Shown here: piece after piece, positions 16,355-24,657 of the stretch
How the letters are laid out: every line of letters starts with the position of its first letter
How positions within the stretch are numbered: the stretch's first letter is position 1
From: Clostridium kluyveri DSM 555
Lineage (GTDB): Bacteria > Bacillota > Clostridia > Clostridiales > Clostridiaceae
Direction: 5' to 3'
Assembly: GCF_000016505.1 (NCBI RefSeq)
Contig: NC_009706.1
Coordinates: 3,900,619 to 3,964,618, forward strand
Length of the DNA stretch: 64,000 nt
Notes under the pieces: model-generated
The model's input: the letters and a program-made list of their open reading frames with translations, nothing else
The model's database searches: none
What the model was told of the DNA's origin: nothing
Program-made: the position numbers and the translations under genes

Positions 16355-16768
16355 TTAGGTTCGCCGCTTTTGGTAGTTATATGCATCTTCAAAATCAATC
16401 GCACCGTTGATCCGTTTTACTTCCTCCACACATTTTAAGTGTAGGCTTTGCAGTGCCTGATCGTCAACCGCATGGGTATACGCCACCACATGAGAGAGCT
16501 TGGAAAGCTCGGTGGCTATTTTAAAATCCATTCTGGCCAGACGGTTTTCCGTATCCCGGATAGTGCTGACGAGAACGGAGGATAAGCTCTGCAACAGATA
16601 ATTTTCAATTTTCTGTGAGATAAGATACCCGCAGTAAAACCTCAGCGCCTCGGTGACAAATTCATTGCGAGATTTCACATTGGCCTGCTCCAGCAGCTCA
16701 TCGCACCGCTCCAGTACTTCCTTTTCGATATAAAAGCCGGTGCGGACTTTCTCCGGTTCCTTTGCCAT
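16355..16768 (-). CDS. Ribbon-helix-helix accessory protein (relaxosome-type)
   Basis: A 137-aa protein. The start is set at 16768, where GGAGG precedes the ATG; the frame stays open for 30 more codons. Residues about 7-50 form a ribbon-helix-helix DNA-binding motif (RTGFYIEKEVLERCDELL, then SRNEFVTEALRFY). The rest is a helical coiled region. Proteins of this type bind oriT with the relaxase, and the long spacer just upstream is a good place for that site. Confidence 0.75.
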   Translation of the reverse strand: MAKEPEKVRTGFYIEKEVLERCDELLEQANVKSRNEFVTEALRFYCGYLISQKIENYLLQSLSSVLVSTIRDTENRLARMDFKIATELSKLSHVVAYTHAVDDQALQSLHLKCVEEVKRINGAIDFEDAYNYQKRRT

Positions 16769-17135
16769 ACTGCCTCCTTTTTCTGTGATTCCTGCCCCGG
16801 TATGCAAAACAAGCCCCGCAAATGCTCGGATTTCCTTGCCCTTTTCTGAAACCAGCATAATAAATGAGGGCTTCGGGCAGAAAGTTATGTCACTTCATAA
16901 TCCCCGAACGGCTTTGCCGGTCGGTGTTTTTCGGGTTTAGGCTGCCAAAGCAGCATAAACCCTTTAACCTGCACCACTTTCGACCCTACCGGAACGCCCT
17001 GATTTTGAGGTTTTACCGCCTCGACCGGGGGTTTCTCGAATGCTCTGCACACGGGCGCAACGTGGGTGGCTTCTCCTGACAGGTATCAGGATGCCACCTT
17101 GTCTGCAAAAAGGCCATACAGGGCAACACAGCCGC
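16769..17135. other. Non-coding spacer, candidate origin of transfer
   Basis: 367 bases without a convincing gene, between the DUF6103-like and ribbon-helix-helix genes. It contains the hairpin GCTGC/GCAGC (about 16940) and a long nested hairpin at 17065-17098 (GGTGGC with TCCTGA inside). Such inverted repeats beside a relaxosome-type gene are typical of oriT. No nick site can be read with confidence. Confidence 0.4.
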
Positions 17136-17414
17136 TCACACGCCCGGACAGTGTTGCTTGTCTGCCATACCGTTATCAGAACCGCCTGCCGCAGCAGGGC
17201 GAACCGGCCTTTGGGGTTTCTGTTTGGCTGAAGCTTCACGGGAGAGCTTATCGTCAATATACTCACGGGTAGCCTGCGGAACGTGCTTTTCATAGAGCTT
17301 CTGGACGGTATCCTCCAGCTCCGTCTGCAAATCCGTGTCTTTTTTACCCATGTGATAGGTCAGGGCATCCAGCTTTTCGCTGTCAAAGTTGACGGCCAAG
17401 GTTACTTTTTTCAT
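17136..17414 (-). CDS. Small ICE protein, DUF6103-like
   Basis: A 92-aa protein beginning MKKVTLAVNFDSEKLDALTY, the pattern of DUF6103 proteins found in ICE transfer regions. The first 65 residues are helical and charged (TELEDTVQKLYEKHVP). The tail is proline- and alanine-rich. It starts 16 bases after the next upstream gene, in the same direction. The function is unknown; a small regulatory or relaxosome role would fit its place. Confidence 0.6.
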   Translation of the reverse strand: MKKVTLAVNFDSEKLDALTYHMGKKDTDLQTELEDTVQKLYEKHVPQATREYIDDKLSREASAKQKPQRPVRPAAAGGSDNGMADKQHCPGV

Positions 17415-17430
17415 TGTAGTTTCCTCCGTT

Positions 17431-18057
17431 TCATAATTTCATTTGGGGTGATTGAGAGGGCGCATCGTCCTCTTGAGTGACCCATTTTTCATAATCCGAC
17501 ACCGGGCAGTACCCGGCAAGCATGGCTGAGAATTCCTCCAAGCGGGAGGGCTTCACCTTATCCAGCTCCATCTGCAAACCGTAGTAACCGGTGTAAACCT
17601 TGACTACCTCGGCATCCAAAACATCAGTCCAAGCCTCTTTCCCGGCATCGGTCAGGGTGTGTTCATCCAATTCCACGATGGTGGCAGGCTGCACCTCCAC
17701 ATCCTTGTGGAGCAGATGGAGATTCTCCCAGCGGGTGCGGAGCAAATCTTTCAGCCTACTGACCGGGGCGATCAGCCCAGAAATATTGGGAACATAGGAG
17801 GCATACCGGCAGTAGCCGTAGTCCTCCGATTCCACCAGCAGTCCGTCAGTTCTGCCATCGCCGGTCAGCAGCAGGCAGTGGTACACACCACTACTGTCGC
17901 AGTACATCTGCTCTATATTATCCTGAATAAAGTCATAATCCCGCTGGGGACTTTTCAGGACATCCTCAAAAACTTTTGCGGGAAGCCGTAGAATTTTCGA
18001 CACCTCAAAGTCCTGCGGATTAAAATCCGAGGGCTTTCTTTCAAAGATTGCTTTCAT
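17431..18057 (-). CDS. ICE protein of unknown function (DUF6329-like)
   Basis: A 208-aa soluble protein of the kind annotated DUF6329 in Firmicutes elements. It has no membrane segment and no known catalytic motif; CDSSGVYHCLLLTGDGRTDG is its most distinctive stretch. It lies 15 bases after the cell-wall hydrolase gene. The C-terminus SQSPQMKL matches the short hydrophobic tail shared by several element proteins. Confidence 0.55.
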   Translation of the reverse strand: MKAIFERKPSDFNPQDFEVSKILRLPAKVFEDVLKSPQRDYDFIQDNIEQMYCDSSGVYHCLLLTGDGRTDGLLVESEDYGYCRYASYVPNISGLIAPVSRLKDLLRTRWENLHLLHKDVEVQPATIVELDEHTLTDAGKEAWTDVLDAEVVKVYTGYYGLQMELDKVKPSRLEEFSAMLAGYCPVSDYEKWVTQEDDAPSQSPQMKL

Positions 18058-18072
18058 ATCATGCCGCCTCCT

Positions 18073-19164
18073 TTACGGCAAAAACTGTCTTGGATTCACT
18101 TTTTTACCGCCTATGCGCACCTCCAGATGAAGATGGTTTCCGGTGCTTCGCCCGGTACTGCCTACGGCGGCAATCACATCGCCCTGCTGTACCGTCTGCC
18201 CGGAACGCACATATACCTTGGAGCAGTGACCATATAAAGTGACCATGCCATCTCCGTGATCGATGACCACATGGTAGCCATAGCCGCTGCTGCCGGAGTT
18301 CTTCACATAGCTGACCACACCGGTACGGGCTGCCTGTATGGGCGTACCTTTGGGTGCGCCAAGATCAATTCCGGAGTGACCCTCACCGCCACCGCCGCCG
18401 AAAGGATTCGGCCTCCAGCCGAATTCCGAAGTGACCATACTACGCCAATTGGCTCCAAGGGGGCTGGCAAAATTACCACCACCGGTGTAAATCTCGCCGT
18501 CAAACACACTGCCAGACCATTCATCCTCGCCGATGCTTCTATTTCTCGGCAGGCCGTGTCCATAAAGCACACGGCTGTAAATCTGAGCGGCATTTACCTT
18601 GTTTTTCTCTGTAACGGTTCTGCCGAGGGTGCTTTCAAGGTTTCCGTATATCTCATTCAAACCGGTAATGGGAACAGCCACCGTATAGGTTTCCTCCGTT
18701 TCGTTGCCGTCCTCATCGGTGACGGTGCGCTCCTCGTACCGGACGAAACAATCTACAAAGGCTCGGTAATCGGAAGCGTTCATCCGCAGATTTTCAGCGC
18801 CGAAATACAGAGAATAAAAAATGGACTTTATGCGGGTGCTGTCGATGCTGCCGCTTTCGATCATGGGCGTAATCTCAGACACAGCTTCATCCAAATCAGA
18901 GAAGCTGCCCTGCATATCCTCGATGTACTGCCGGTACTCAGCTGGCACCTGCGAGGATATACTCCTGCCGTGAAAGGTGAGATCTACAGCGGAATTGTTA
19001 TGTTCTGCGGTACCGGACAGCAGGCTCATAATCATAACGATGATTAAAATAAACGGGGTGAGAATGGCGGCAATTACCATGCCCACCGCTTTCCATGTCC
19101 GTTTGTCAGTGACTGCGGCGATTGCCGCTTTCACCGCAAGGGTAATGGTTGCCGGGTCTGCCAT
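18073..19164 (-). CDS. M23-family peptidoglycan endopeptidase of the conjugation apparatus
   Basis: A 363-aa membrane-anchored cell-wall hydrolase, the usual VirB1-like component in Gram-positive conjugation. One transmembrane segment lies near residues 28-50. A helical middle domain follows. The C-terminal M23/LytM domain has HSGIDLG and HLHLEVRIG, which supply the zinc ligands, and GYGYHVVIDHGDGMVTLYGH between. It would open peptidoglycan for the channel. It overlaps no gene and lies eight bases after the cyclotransferase gene. Confidence 0.9.
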   Translation of the reverse strand: MADPATITLAVKAAIAAVTDKRTWKAVGMVIAAILTPFILIIVMIMSLLSGTAEHNNSAVDLTFHGRSISSQVPAEYRQYIEDMQGSFSDLDEAVSEITPMIESGSIDSTRIKSIFYSLYFGAENLRMNASDYRAFVDCFVRYEERTVTDEDGNETEETYTVAVPITGLNEIYGNLESTLGRTVTEKNKVNAAQIYSRVLYGHGLPRNRSIGEDEWSGSVFDGEIYTGGGNFASPLGANWRSMVTSEFGWRPNPFGGGGGEGHSGIDLGAPKGTPIQAARTGVVSYVKNSGSSGYGYHVVIDHGDGMVTLYGHCSKVYVRSGQTVQQGDVIAAVGSTGRSTGNHLHLEVRIGGKKVNPRQFLP

Positions 19165-19170
19165 CGGTGA

Positions 19171-19674
19171 TCACCACCATTTCTGTTCCCAAAGGTTGAA
19201 CTGCGCATCCTCCGCAGCCTGCTGCTCCTGCGCCAGTCGGATGGATTTCTCCACCGCCTGATCCAAAAAATCCGTATCAAAGCCTGCGGTTTCATAGCCT
19301 TCGGCGATGGTGTGCAGATAAAAATCCGAAGGTGCGCCTAACTCTCTGCCGTCATTCATGATGTAGACCATCGCATTCACCGGCTTTCCGTTCAGTTCCA
19401 CCTCCAGCATTTCCTTGCGGTAAAAGTTCGGGTATCCCTCATAACGGTCGAGGGAAAGTTCATCCTGCGACCTGATTTTCCATAAAAGAACAGGCACGGA
19501 GTTGCCCTCCAGCGGCTCAATGGTGGCGACAGCACCACGGCTGCCGCCACGGAACAGCAGCTCATATCCTTTAACCTCGCTAGCTCCCACCACCTTGGCG
19601 GTAGGACAGCGGAATGCCATCTGCGGCAGATTCAGATTGCTGCCGTAGGCAATATATAAGCGATTTTTTGTCAT
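19171..19674 (-). CDS. Gamma-glutamylcyclotransferase-like (AIG2) protein
   Basis: A 167-aa protein, started at the ATG 19674 after AGGAGG; the frame extends 60 codons further into the amidoligase gene. It opens LYIAYGSNLN, the substrate loop of the GGCT/AIG2 fold, and carries LSLDRYEGYPNFYRKE with the catalytic-type glutamate. Such enzymes release 5-oxoproline from gamma-glutamyl amines. It is next to an amidoligase, a pairing proposed to add and remove amide-linked amino acids on proteins or peptides. Confidence 0.82.
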   Translation of the reverse strand: MTKNRLYIAYGSNLNLPQMAFRCPTAKVVGASEVKGYELLFRGGSRGAVATIEPLEGNSVPVLLWKIRSQDELSLDRYEGYPNFYRKEMLEVELNGKPVNAMVYIMNDGRELGAPSDFYLHTIAEGYETAGFDTDFLDQAVEKSIRLAQEQQAAEDAQFNLWEQKWW

Positions 19675-19684
19675 GGTTTCCTCC

Positions 19685-20740
19685 TTACATTCGCATAATA
19701 AAAGCCGGGGCATCTTCTGCCTCGGCTTCGGTTGGTTCTGGAGTGGATGGCTGTGCTTCTTCGGAGGCCTGCCGTGTCTGCTCCAGTTCTTTTTCTTTTT
19801 TCTGCCGCATCCTTTCCTTTTGTTTTTCTGCCTGCGCCGGATCACGCCAAGCAATGCAGCCGTCCAGATTTTTCAGCAGATGCTCACGGGCGGTCTTGAA
19901 TTCATCGCCAATCAGTCCCAAGCGCAGCAGCCAAGTACGAAAGGTGTACTTTTCGTTGGTGGTCTGTGTCTTGGTTCGGCTGGCGCAGCGCTGATTGAGC
20001 GCCTGTGCGGAAATGGCCATGCACAGTTGAATGTAGGCTTTGATTTTTCCGGCATGGGTGGTTCCGTTGAACAAACGGAACTCCACCGTACCTTTCTGGA
20101 ACACAGAATGAAGATTCAAACAGTGGTACCGGCTGTCATCGTAATGGATGTTGCTGCGGCTTTCGCCGTTGTACCAAATGCGACCGACCTGATCCAGTGT
20201 CCGGGGCTTTCTGCGGTTCAGTTCCTCCAGAAACCGATTATCCACCGGTTTGCACCAGCGGTGCTGTCTGGCCACCGACACTTGAAGCGCCTTGTAGATC
20301 AAATCCTCCTTGGATGCCATGATATTGGTAATATTCCGCAGGGTATTAGCATCAAAGGGAGAGGCATCCACGTGAACATGGATGCCGCAGGAACTGTTGG
20401 CGATGGCACCGGCCTCCCGGAGCTTTCGCACCAACTCCTGTACCTTTTCGATGTCCTCCCAGCGGCAGATGGGGCTGACCATCTCCGTTTTGTATTCTGC
20501 CGAAGCAGATACGGTCTGCCTGCCGGATTTCCTCTCCGGTGTAATGCTGGCATCGCTCATGAATTTCCACTTGCGGCCTTGGGAGTCGATAGCGGAATAG
20601 GTGTCGTAATAGGTACCGTCATACACAGCCGATGTGCCGAAGTAGGCGGCGGCAATATCGGAGGCAGCCTTGCGGGTGACGCCGGTCAGCTCTACCTCAA
20701 TGCCAAATCGCTGGGATTTCATGTCCATTTTTTCTCTCAC
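19685..20740 (-). CDS. Amidoligase-family protein (ATP-grasp/GS-like)
   Basis: A 351-aa protein of the putative amidoligase family. It shows FGIEVELTGV near residue 12, the phrase CGIHVHVDAS near 117, and VEFRLFNGTTHAGK near 218; these carry the conserved acidic and histidine residues of the glutamine-synthetase-like fold. Members are thought to join an amino acid to a protein or peptide with ATP. The C-terminal 60 residues are a glutamate-rich coil. It ends APAFIMRM, an example of the shared tail. The target is unknown. Confidence 0.82.
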   Translation of the reverse strand: MREKMDMKSQRFGIEVELTGVTRKAASDIAAAYFGTSAVYDGTYYDTYSAIDSQGRKWKFMSDASITPERKSGRQTVSASAEYKTEMVSPICRWEDIEKVQELVRKLREAGAIANSSCGIHVHVDASPFDANTLRNITNIMASKEDLIYKALQVSVARQHRWCKPVDNRFLEELNRRKPRTLDQVGRIWYNGESRSNIHYDDSRYHCLNLHSVFQKGTVEFRLFNGTTHAGKIKAYIQLCMAISAQALNQRCASRTKTQTTNEKYTFRTWLLRLGLIGDEFKTAREHLLKNLDGCIAWRDPAQAEKQKERMRQKKEKELEQTRQASEEAQPSTPEPTEAEAEDAPAFIMRM

Positions 20741-20746
20741 CTCCCA

Positions 20747-22576
20747 TTAACGGCCACCCGCCTTTCCAAACAGCTTTGCTTTATGCTCCGGAGCATTGAC
20801 CATCAGGTTGTAGCGCTCATTACCGCATTTGTAGAGGCACACGCCACGCTGCGGATAGCGAATCAGATTGTATTCGCTCTGCTCCAGCTGGAGGGTGTCG
20901 ATATAGAACTTGGCATCAATATTCCCGGCGTTGAACAGGAACTGATGGGTCGGGATGCTGAACAGGGGCTTGGTATATTCCCGGATGCCCTCGATGTTGA
21001 AGTCCTCCAGATTCTGCGAGGCGATGATTACCGACGAATCCTTTTTACGCACACGCTTGGAAAAGTTGCGGACGTACTCAACGGCGGTGAGATTGGTGAG
21101 GAACAGGTAGAATTCATCGATGCTGGCGGCGGTGTTTCCGTTGGTCAGAAGCTCGTTGCTCATGTAGGATAAAATGTTGAACAGCAGGGCGTTTTTCAGG
21201 CTTTTGCTTGCCTGTAATAATCCTTTCACCCCAAAGGTCACAAAGCTGGAATCGGTGATATTGGTATGTCCGTCAAAGAATTTCGACTCCGCACCCTTGC
21301 AGATGGAGTGCAGTCCCAGCAGGATATTCTGTAAAAGCTCTGCGGTGTAAAGCTGGCGGCTGTTCTCGTCAAAGGCTTTGTATTCTTCTTCAATCAGCGC
21401 ATACAGATCCGACAGGATGGGATAGTCCTTGGCAGTCAGCCGGTCGAACTTGGTACTGTCGCTGATGCCGAACTTTGCGTACAGCTTCTGCAGCATGATT
21501 TCGATGGTGTCGATCTCCCGGTCAGTAAAGTCCTTATAAGTTCTGAAAAAGTCCTTGAGAAAGGAAATATGCTGACTGAGCTTGCTGCTGATGCGGAAGG
21601 TCTGCGGGGCATCCTTATCCTCCGGGCTGCCGTTTTCATCCCATGTTTTCGGCTCCAACACATTGATGATGAATTCGCCAGACATGAGGTCAATGAAGCA
21701 GCCACCGAGGTTGTTGGTCAGATCCTCGTACTCCATTTCAGGATCGAGTGCGGTTATATTCATGCCTGATTCCCGCAGATTGCACAGGATGAGCTTGAGA
21801 AGATACGACTTTCCCTGACCGGAATTGCCGAGAATCAGGATGTTTGCATTGGTCTTGTCATCGGCTCGCTTGTTGAAATCCACCAGCACATTGCTGCCGA
21901 ACTTATCCCTCCCCACATAAAAGCCGTTTGCATCTGTTTTACCTGAGTAATTAAAGGGATAGAGGTTCGCCACACTGGAGGCCGGGAGAACACGCTCGAA
22001 CTGATAACGAAACACATTAAAACCGCTGGGCATCACGCATTGGAAGCCCTGCTGCTGGCGGAGCATCAGTCTGTCTACATTGAGCTTAGAGCGGATCAGC
22101 TCGGTCATGACTTCTGTCTGCAACAGCTTTAGTTGATCCAGATCATGTGCGGACAGCTCGATGTACACAGCCGAGTGGATGAAGGGTTCCCGATTCCGAT
22201 GCGCCTGCGCCACGATGGTGGCTACATCCTGCAGATTGCTTTCAGCCATGACGGTCTGCTGCAGATCGTTGGTGTTGGATTTACTCAGCCGGTTTTTATT
22301 GGCGGCGTTGCTGATGATTTTCTTTTCCTCCACCGGCGTGACATGGCGGGTATAGATACGCAGGGTCACGCCATCCTTTTCTCCCAAGTGGCGGAGAATG
22401 GCCTGTTCCTCAGTGGCGGTGGGGTACTCCCGCAGCGCCCAAACGCAACGGTAAGTGTTCCCGCAGATGAAGTGGTCGGTGTTGAATTTGACCACCGAGG
22501 GGGCAACCATATCCAGAAATTCTTGGATTCTGGCATCCTCCTGTGGCGGTGATTGGGGCTTTCTTTTTCTTGCCAT
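20747..22576 (-). CDS. VirB4/TrsE-type conjugation ATPase
   Basis: The energising ATPase of the type IV secretion channel (609 aa from the ATG 22576; an extra 39 codons are open upstream but carry no SD). The N-terminal VirB4 domain precedes Walker A GNSGQGKS at about 249, and Walker B-like AASIDEFYLFL at about 460. RYPQRGVCLYKCGNERYNLM closes the C-terminal domain. It ends four residues after KAKLF. The amidoligase gene follows by 6 bases. Confidence 0.93.
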   Translation of the reverse strand: MARKRKPQSPPQEDARIQEFLDMVAPSVVKFNTDHFICGNTYRCVWALREYPTATEEQAILRHLGEKDGVTLRIYTRHVTPVEEKKIISNAANKNRLSKSNTNDLQQTVMAESNLQDVATIVAQAHRNREPFIHSAVYIELSAHDLDQLKLLQTEVMTELIRSKLNVDRLMLRQQQGFQCVMPSGFNVFRYQFERVLPASSVANLYPFNYSGKTDANGFYVGRDKFGSNVLVDFNKRADDKTNANILILGNSGQGKSYLLKLILCNLRESGMNITALDPEMEYEDLTNNLGGCFIDLMSGEFIINVLEPKTWDENGSPEDKDAPQTFRISSKLSQHISFLKDFFRTYKDFTDREIDTIEIMLQKLYAKFGISDSTKFDRLTAKDYPILSDLYALIEEEYKAFDENSRQLYTAELLQNILLGLHSICKGAESKFFDGHTNITDSSFVTFGVKGLLQASKSLKNALLFNILSYMSNELLTNGNTAASIDEFYLFLTNLTAVEYVRNFSKRVRKKDSSVIIASQNLEDFNIEGIREYTKPLFSIPTHQFLFNAGNIDAKFYIDTLQLEQSEYNLIRYPQRGVCLYKCGNERYNLMVNAPEHKAKLFGKAGGR

Positions 22577-22616
22577 TGGCGTTTCTTCCTTTCTGTATTT
22601 TGATTTTGGATATAGG

Positions 22617-22648
22617 AAAAGCCGCCACGTTTGTGACGGCTCCAAGTA
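22617..22648 (-). terminator. Terminator-like hairpin before the VirB4 gene
   Basis: GCCGTCAC and GTGGCGGC pair on the minus strand and are followed by TTTT. It may attenuate transcription entering the VirB4 gene from the right. Confidence 0.5.
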
Positions 22649-22716
22649 AAATGGTTCACTTTGATAGAGAAGTGAGGTATAATTACTGTACACGACAGAT
22701 ACGAGGAGGCTGAAAA

Positions 22717-23145
22717 ATGATTCCTATACAAAGTAGAGAAAAAACTATCAGACTTTGGTTTGATATGTGGCTGCAAAAACAAGATTTAGGGATTGCAGAT
22801 ATTTTTTCATATGATGCAATTTATATTGAAAGTTGGGGACCAAAATATAAAGGTAGTGAACTAATCAAACATTGGTTTACAGAATGGAATAACCGTGGAA
22901 GCGTACTTGCGTGGAATGTAAAGCAATTTTTCCATAAAGAAGACCAAACGTTAGTTGAATGGTATTTTAAAAACACTATGGTGGATGGCAGAATAGAAGA
23001 ATTTGACGGTATTTCCCTTATCCAGTGGACACAGGATGAAAAAATATGCTTTTTAAAAGAATTTGGATGTAACATAAATAACTATAATCCCTATCAAAAT
23101 AGCCTAACACCACAATTTAAAGATCAAAACGCAATATGGTTTTAA
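22717..23145 (+). CDS. SnoaL-like (NTF2-fold) protein
   Basis: A 142-aa protein of the SnoaL/NTF2-like fold, with an N-terminal helix pair (TIRLWFDMWLQKQDLGIADI) and the strand-rich part IYIESWGPKYKGSELIKHWF. Such small cone-shaped proteins include isomerases and ligand binders; the function here is unknown. It is AT-rich, on the plus strand and sandwiched between VirB4 and another transfer gene, so it is an insertion of cargo. AGGAGG precedes the ATG. Confidence 0.8.
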   Translation: MIPIQSREKTIRLWFDMWLQKQDLGIADIFSYDAIYIESWGPKYKGSELIKHWFTEWNNRGSVLAWNVKQFFHKEDQTLVEWYFKNTMVDGRIEEFDGISLIQWTQDEKICFLKEFGCNINNYNPYQNSLTPQFKDQNAIWF

Positions 23146-23185
23146 CTTTTGTAGCGCTTATATAACAAGCAAGATAGGGAGTTAA

Positions 23186-23226
23186 AAACGGGAAGTCAAG
23201 AACACCCTCTTGACTTCCCATTTTTC
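23186..23226. terminator. Bidirectional terminator after the SnoaL-like gene
   Basis: GGGAAGTCAAG (23190-23200) pairs with CTTGACTTCCC (23209-23219). T5 follows on the plus strand, and A-rich sequence precedes it. It serves the SnoaL-like gene and the convergent transfer gene. Confidence 0.8.
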
Positions 23227-23837
23227 TATTCGTTCCAAATAACCCATCTCTCGCCATCGAAATCCTCGAATTTTTCGGTCGTGACATTCTGCTCAAAATA
23301 AACCGCAAGGATGCGCTTGATATCCTCCTTGTCCGCTCGCTTGACGGAGAAGCCCTGTTCTTTCAGGGACTTCTCAACGCGAGACAGGTATGGGAACACC
23401 TCTTTTTCTTTTTCATTCCACAGGCGGATCATGATTAAAAATTCCCTTGCGGTGGCCATCTGCACCTGTATCCGATCAAGAAAGGACAGGTCTTTTTCAA
23501 GGAGCTTTCGTACCACGGGATTCTGCTCCTGCTCCATGCGGCTGCGGAGAAACCGCTTATTGTCCTCGAAGTTTTCCCGGCTGTTTAAGCACAAAATCTC
23601 TATTTCGGCGATTCCTTTAAGAACAGTCATCAGAGCATAAATGCGGGTGCTGATGCTGGCCTCCGACAGCACCGATATGTTGCTGGGCTTGATAATGAAA
23701 TACACAAGCTCTCCATGCCCATAGGTCTGCAGGCTGTACTCGGTGATTTCCTTGGTACCGATGAGCTGCCGGGTGGAGGCTCGTTTTTTTGCATCTGCCT
23801 TATCATTCCTGCGCATTTGGCGTATACCTCCATTCAT
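23226..23837 (-). CDS. Conjugation protein resembling the VirB4 N-terminal domain
   Basis: A protein of about 196-203 aa that overlaps the PrgI gene by 35 bases. LIGTKEITEYSLQTYGHGEL and the following VYFIIKPSNISVLSEASI resemble the N-terminal, membrane-contacting part of VirB4/TrsE, but no P-loop follows. It stands between PrgI (VirB3) and VirB4, where fused or split versions are known. The likely role is a scaffold at the inner-membrane platform. MRRNDK, seven codons in, is an alternative start. Confidence 0.65.
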   Translation of the reverse strand: MNGGIRQMRRNDKADAKKRASTRQLIGTKEITEYSLQTYGHGELVYFIIKPSNISVLSEASISTRIYALMTVLKGIAEIEILCLNSRENFEDNKRFLRSRMEQEQNPVVRKLLEKDLSFLDRIQVQMATAREFLIMIRLWNEKEKEVFPYLSRVEKSLKEQGFSVKRADKEDIKRILAVYFEQNVTTEKFEDFDGERWVIWNE

Positions 23838-24078
23838 AGAATTGCTGCTTGGTTATAAAAAAGGCACAGGCATACCGGAGAAAATCCAGAATGCTTGTGT
23901 CCTCAAATCGGATGGTGAGAAAAGCGTAGACAGCAGTCAGCACAATGGGCGGCACAAATCCCAGCTGGGAAACCGCAAGCACAGAGATGAGCAGCGCCAC
24001 GCCGATGATACCGATATCCCGTAGCTGCCACAGCCACAAAGTCGCCTTTGCTCTTAAGTGATCGGGGTAAATATACAT
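23803..24078 (-). CDS. PrgI/VirB3-like membrane protein
   Basis: A 91-aa protein with two transmembrane segments (about residues 22-36 and 39-56), the size and layout of PrgI, the VirB3 analogue of Gram-positive conjugation. It starts MYIYPDHLRAKATLWLWQLR. It overlaps the VirB4-N-like gene, showing translational coupling. The product would sit in the membrane and contact VirB4. Confidence 0.8.
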   Translation of the reverse strand: MYIYPDHLRAKATLWLWQLRDIGIIGVALLISVLAVSQLGFVPPIVLTAVYAFLTIRFEDTSILDFLRYACAFFITKQQFYEWRYTPNAQE

Positions 24079-24090
24079 AGGTCGCCCCCT

Positions 24091-24657
24091 TTACATCCGC
24101 ATGGAAAAACCGGAGCCTTGATTCAGCTCCGGTTCCATTTCTTTCGCAGCATAATGCACATTGGGGGAATAACAGGATTCGTTCAGCTGCTTGGCATAGC
24201 TTTCGGCCTGTTCCATCGTGTCAAACTCAATGGGCTTGCCGTCATGCTTGCACCAACTTTGGGCGGCTCCGCATACCGAACCGGTGCTGCGCATCGCCCA
24301 CACGCCATATTTCTTTTCCATAGCAAAACCTCCTTGGATTTGTTCTGCGGATATCTCCCGGACAGGGATACCCAGCTTTTGTGCTTCTTTCAGCTCCATC
24401 GCCATGCCGGTGGAAATCCGGTTGCCGCAGAGCCACAGCTCATCGCAGGCCTCCAGCACACGATGCCCCATGCGAAGACCGGCTTCTCTCTGGACGGGAT
24501 CATGGTCATCCAGAAACTGCGGGTACAGAAGATGGACAGCTACCGGCGTACAATTCTGCTCCATTGCATAGCGGCAGGCCGCCTTTGCGAATTCTACATT
24601 CTTCCGTATCTCACCGGCGTATGGCGAACAGATGTAGACCAGCTTATTCTCACTCAT
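24091..24657 (-). CDS. DUF4406/nucleoside 2-deoxyribosyltransferase-like protein
   Basis: A 188-aa protein. It opens LVYICSPYAGEIRKNVEFAK and contains ACDELWLCGNRISTGMAMEL, the pattern of DUF4406-type proteins related to nucleoside 2-deoxyribosyltransferases and nucleotide-binding Rossmann folds. An additional C-terminal segment ends GSGFSMRM, one of the recurrent tails. It overlaps the VirB6-like gene by four bases. The role in the element is unknown; a nucleotide or base-modifying activity is possible. Confidence 0.68.
   Translation of the reverse strand: MSENKLVYICSPYAGEIRKNVEFAKAACRYAMEQNCTPVAVHLLYPQFLDDHDPVQREAGLRMGHRVLEACDELWLCGNRISTGMAMELKEAQKLGIPVREISAEQIQGGFAMEKKYGVWAMRSTGSVCGAAQSWCKHDGKPIEFDTMEQAESYAKQLNESCYSPNVHYAAKEMEPELNQGSGFSMRM

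Noticed and set aside
19673..21172. Very long plus-strand open frame opposite the amidoligase and VirB4 genes
   Set aside because: It lies in a GC-rich region opposite two clear genes with recognisable motifs; no ribosome-binding site and low-complexity composition.
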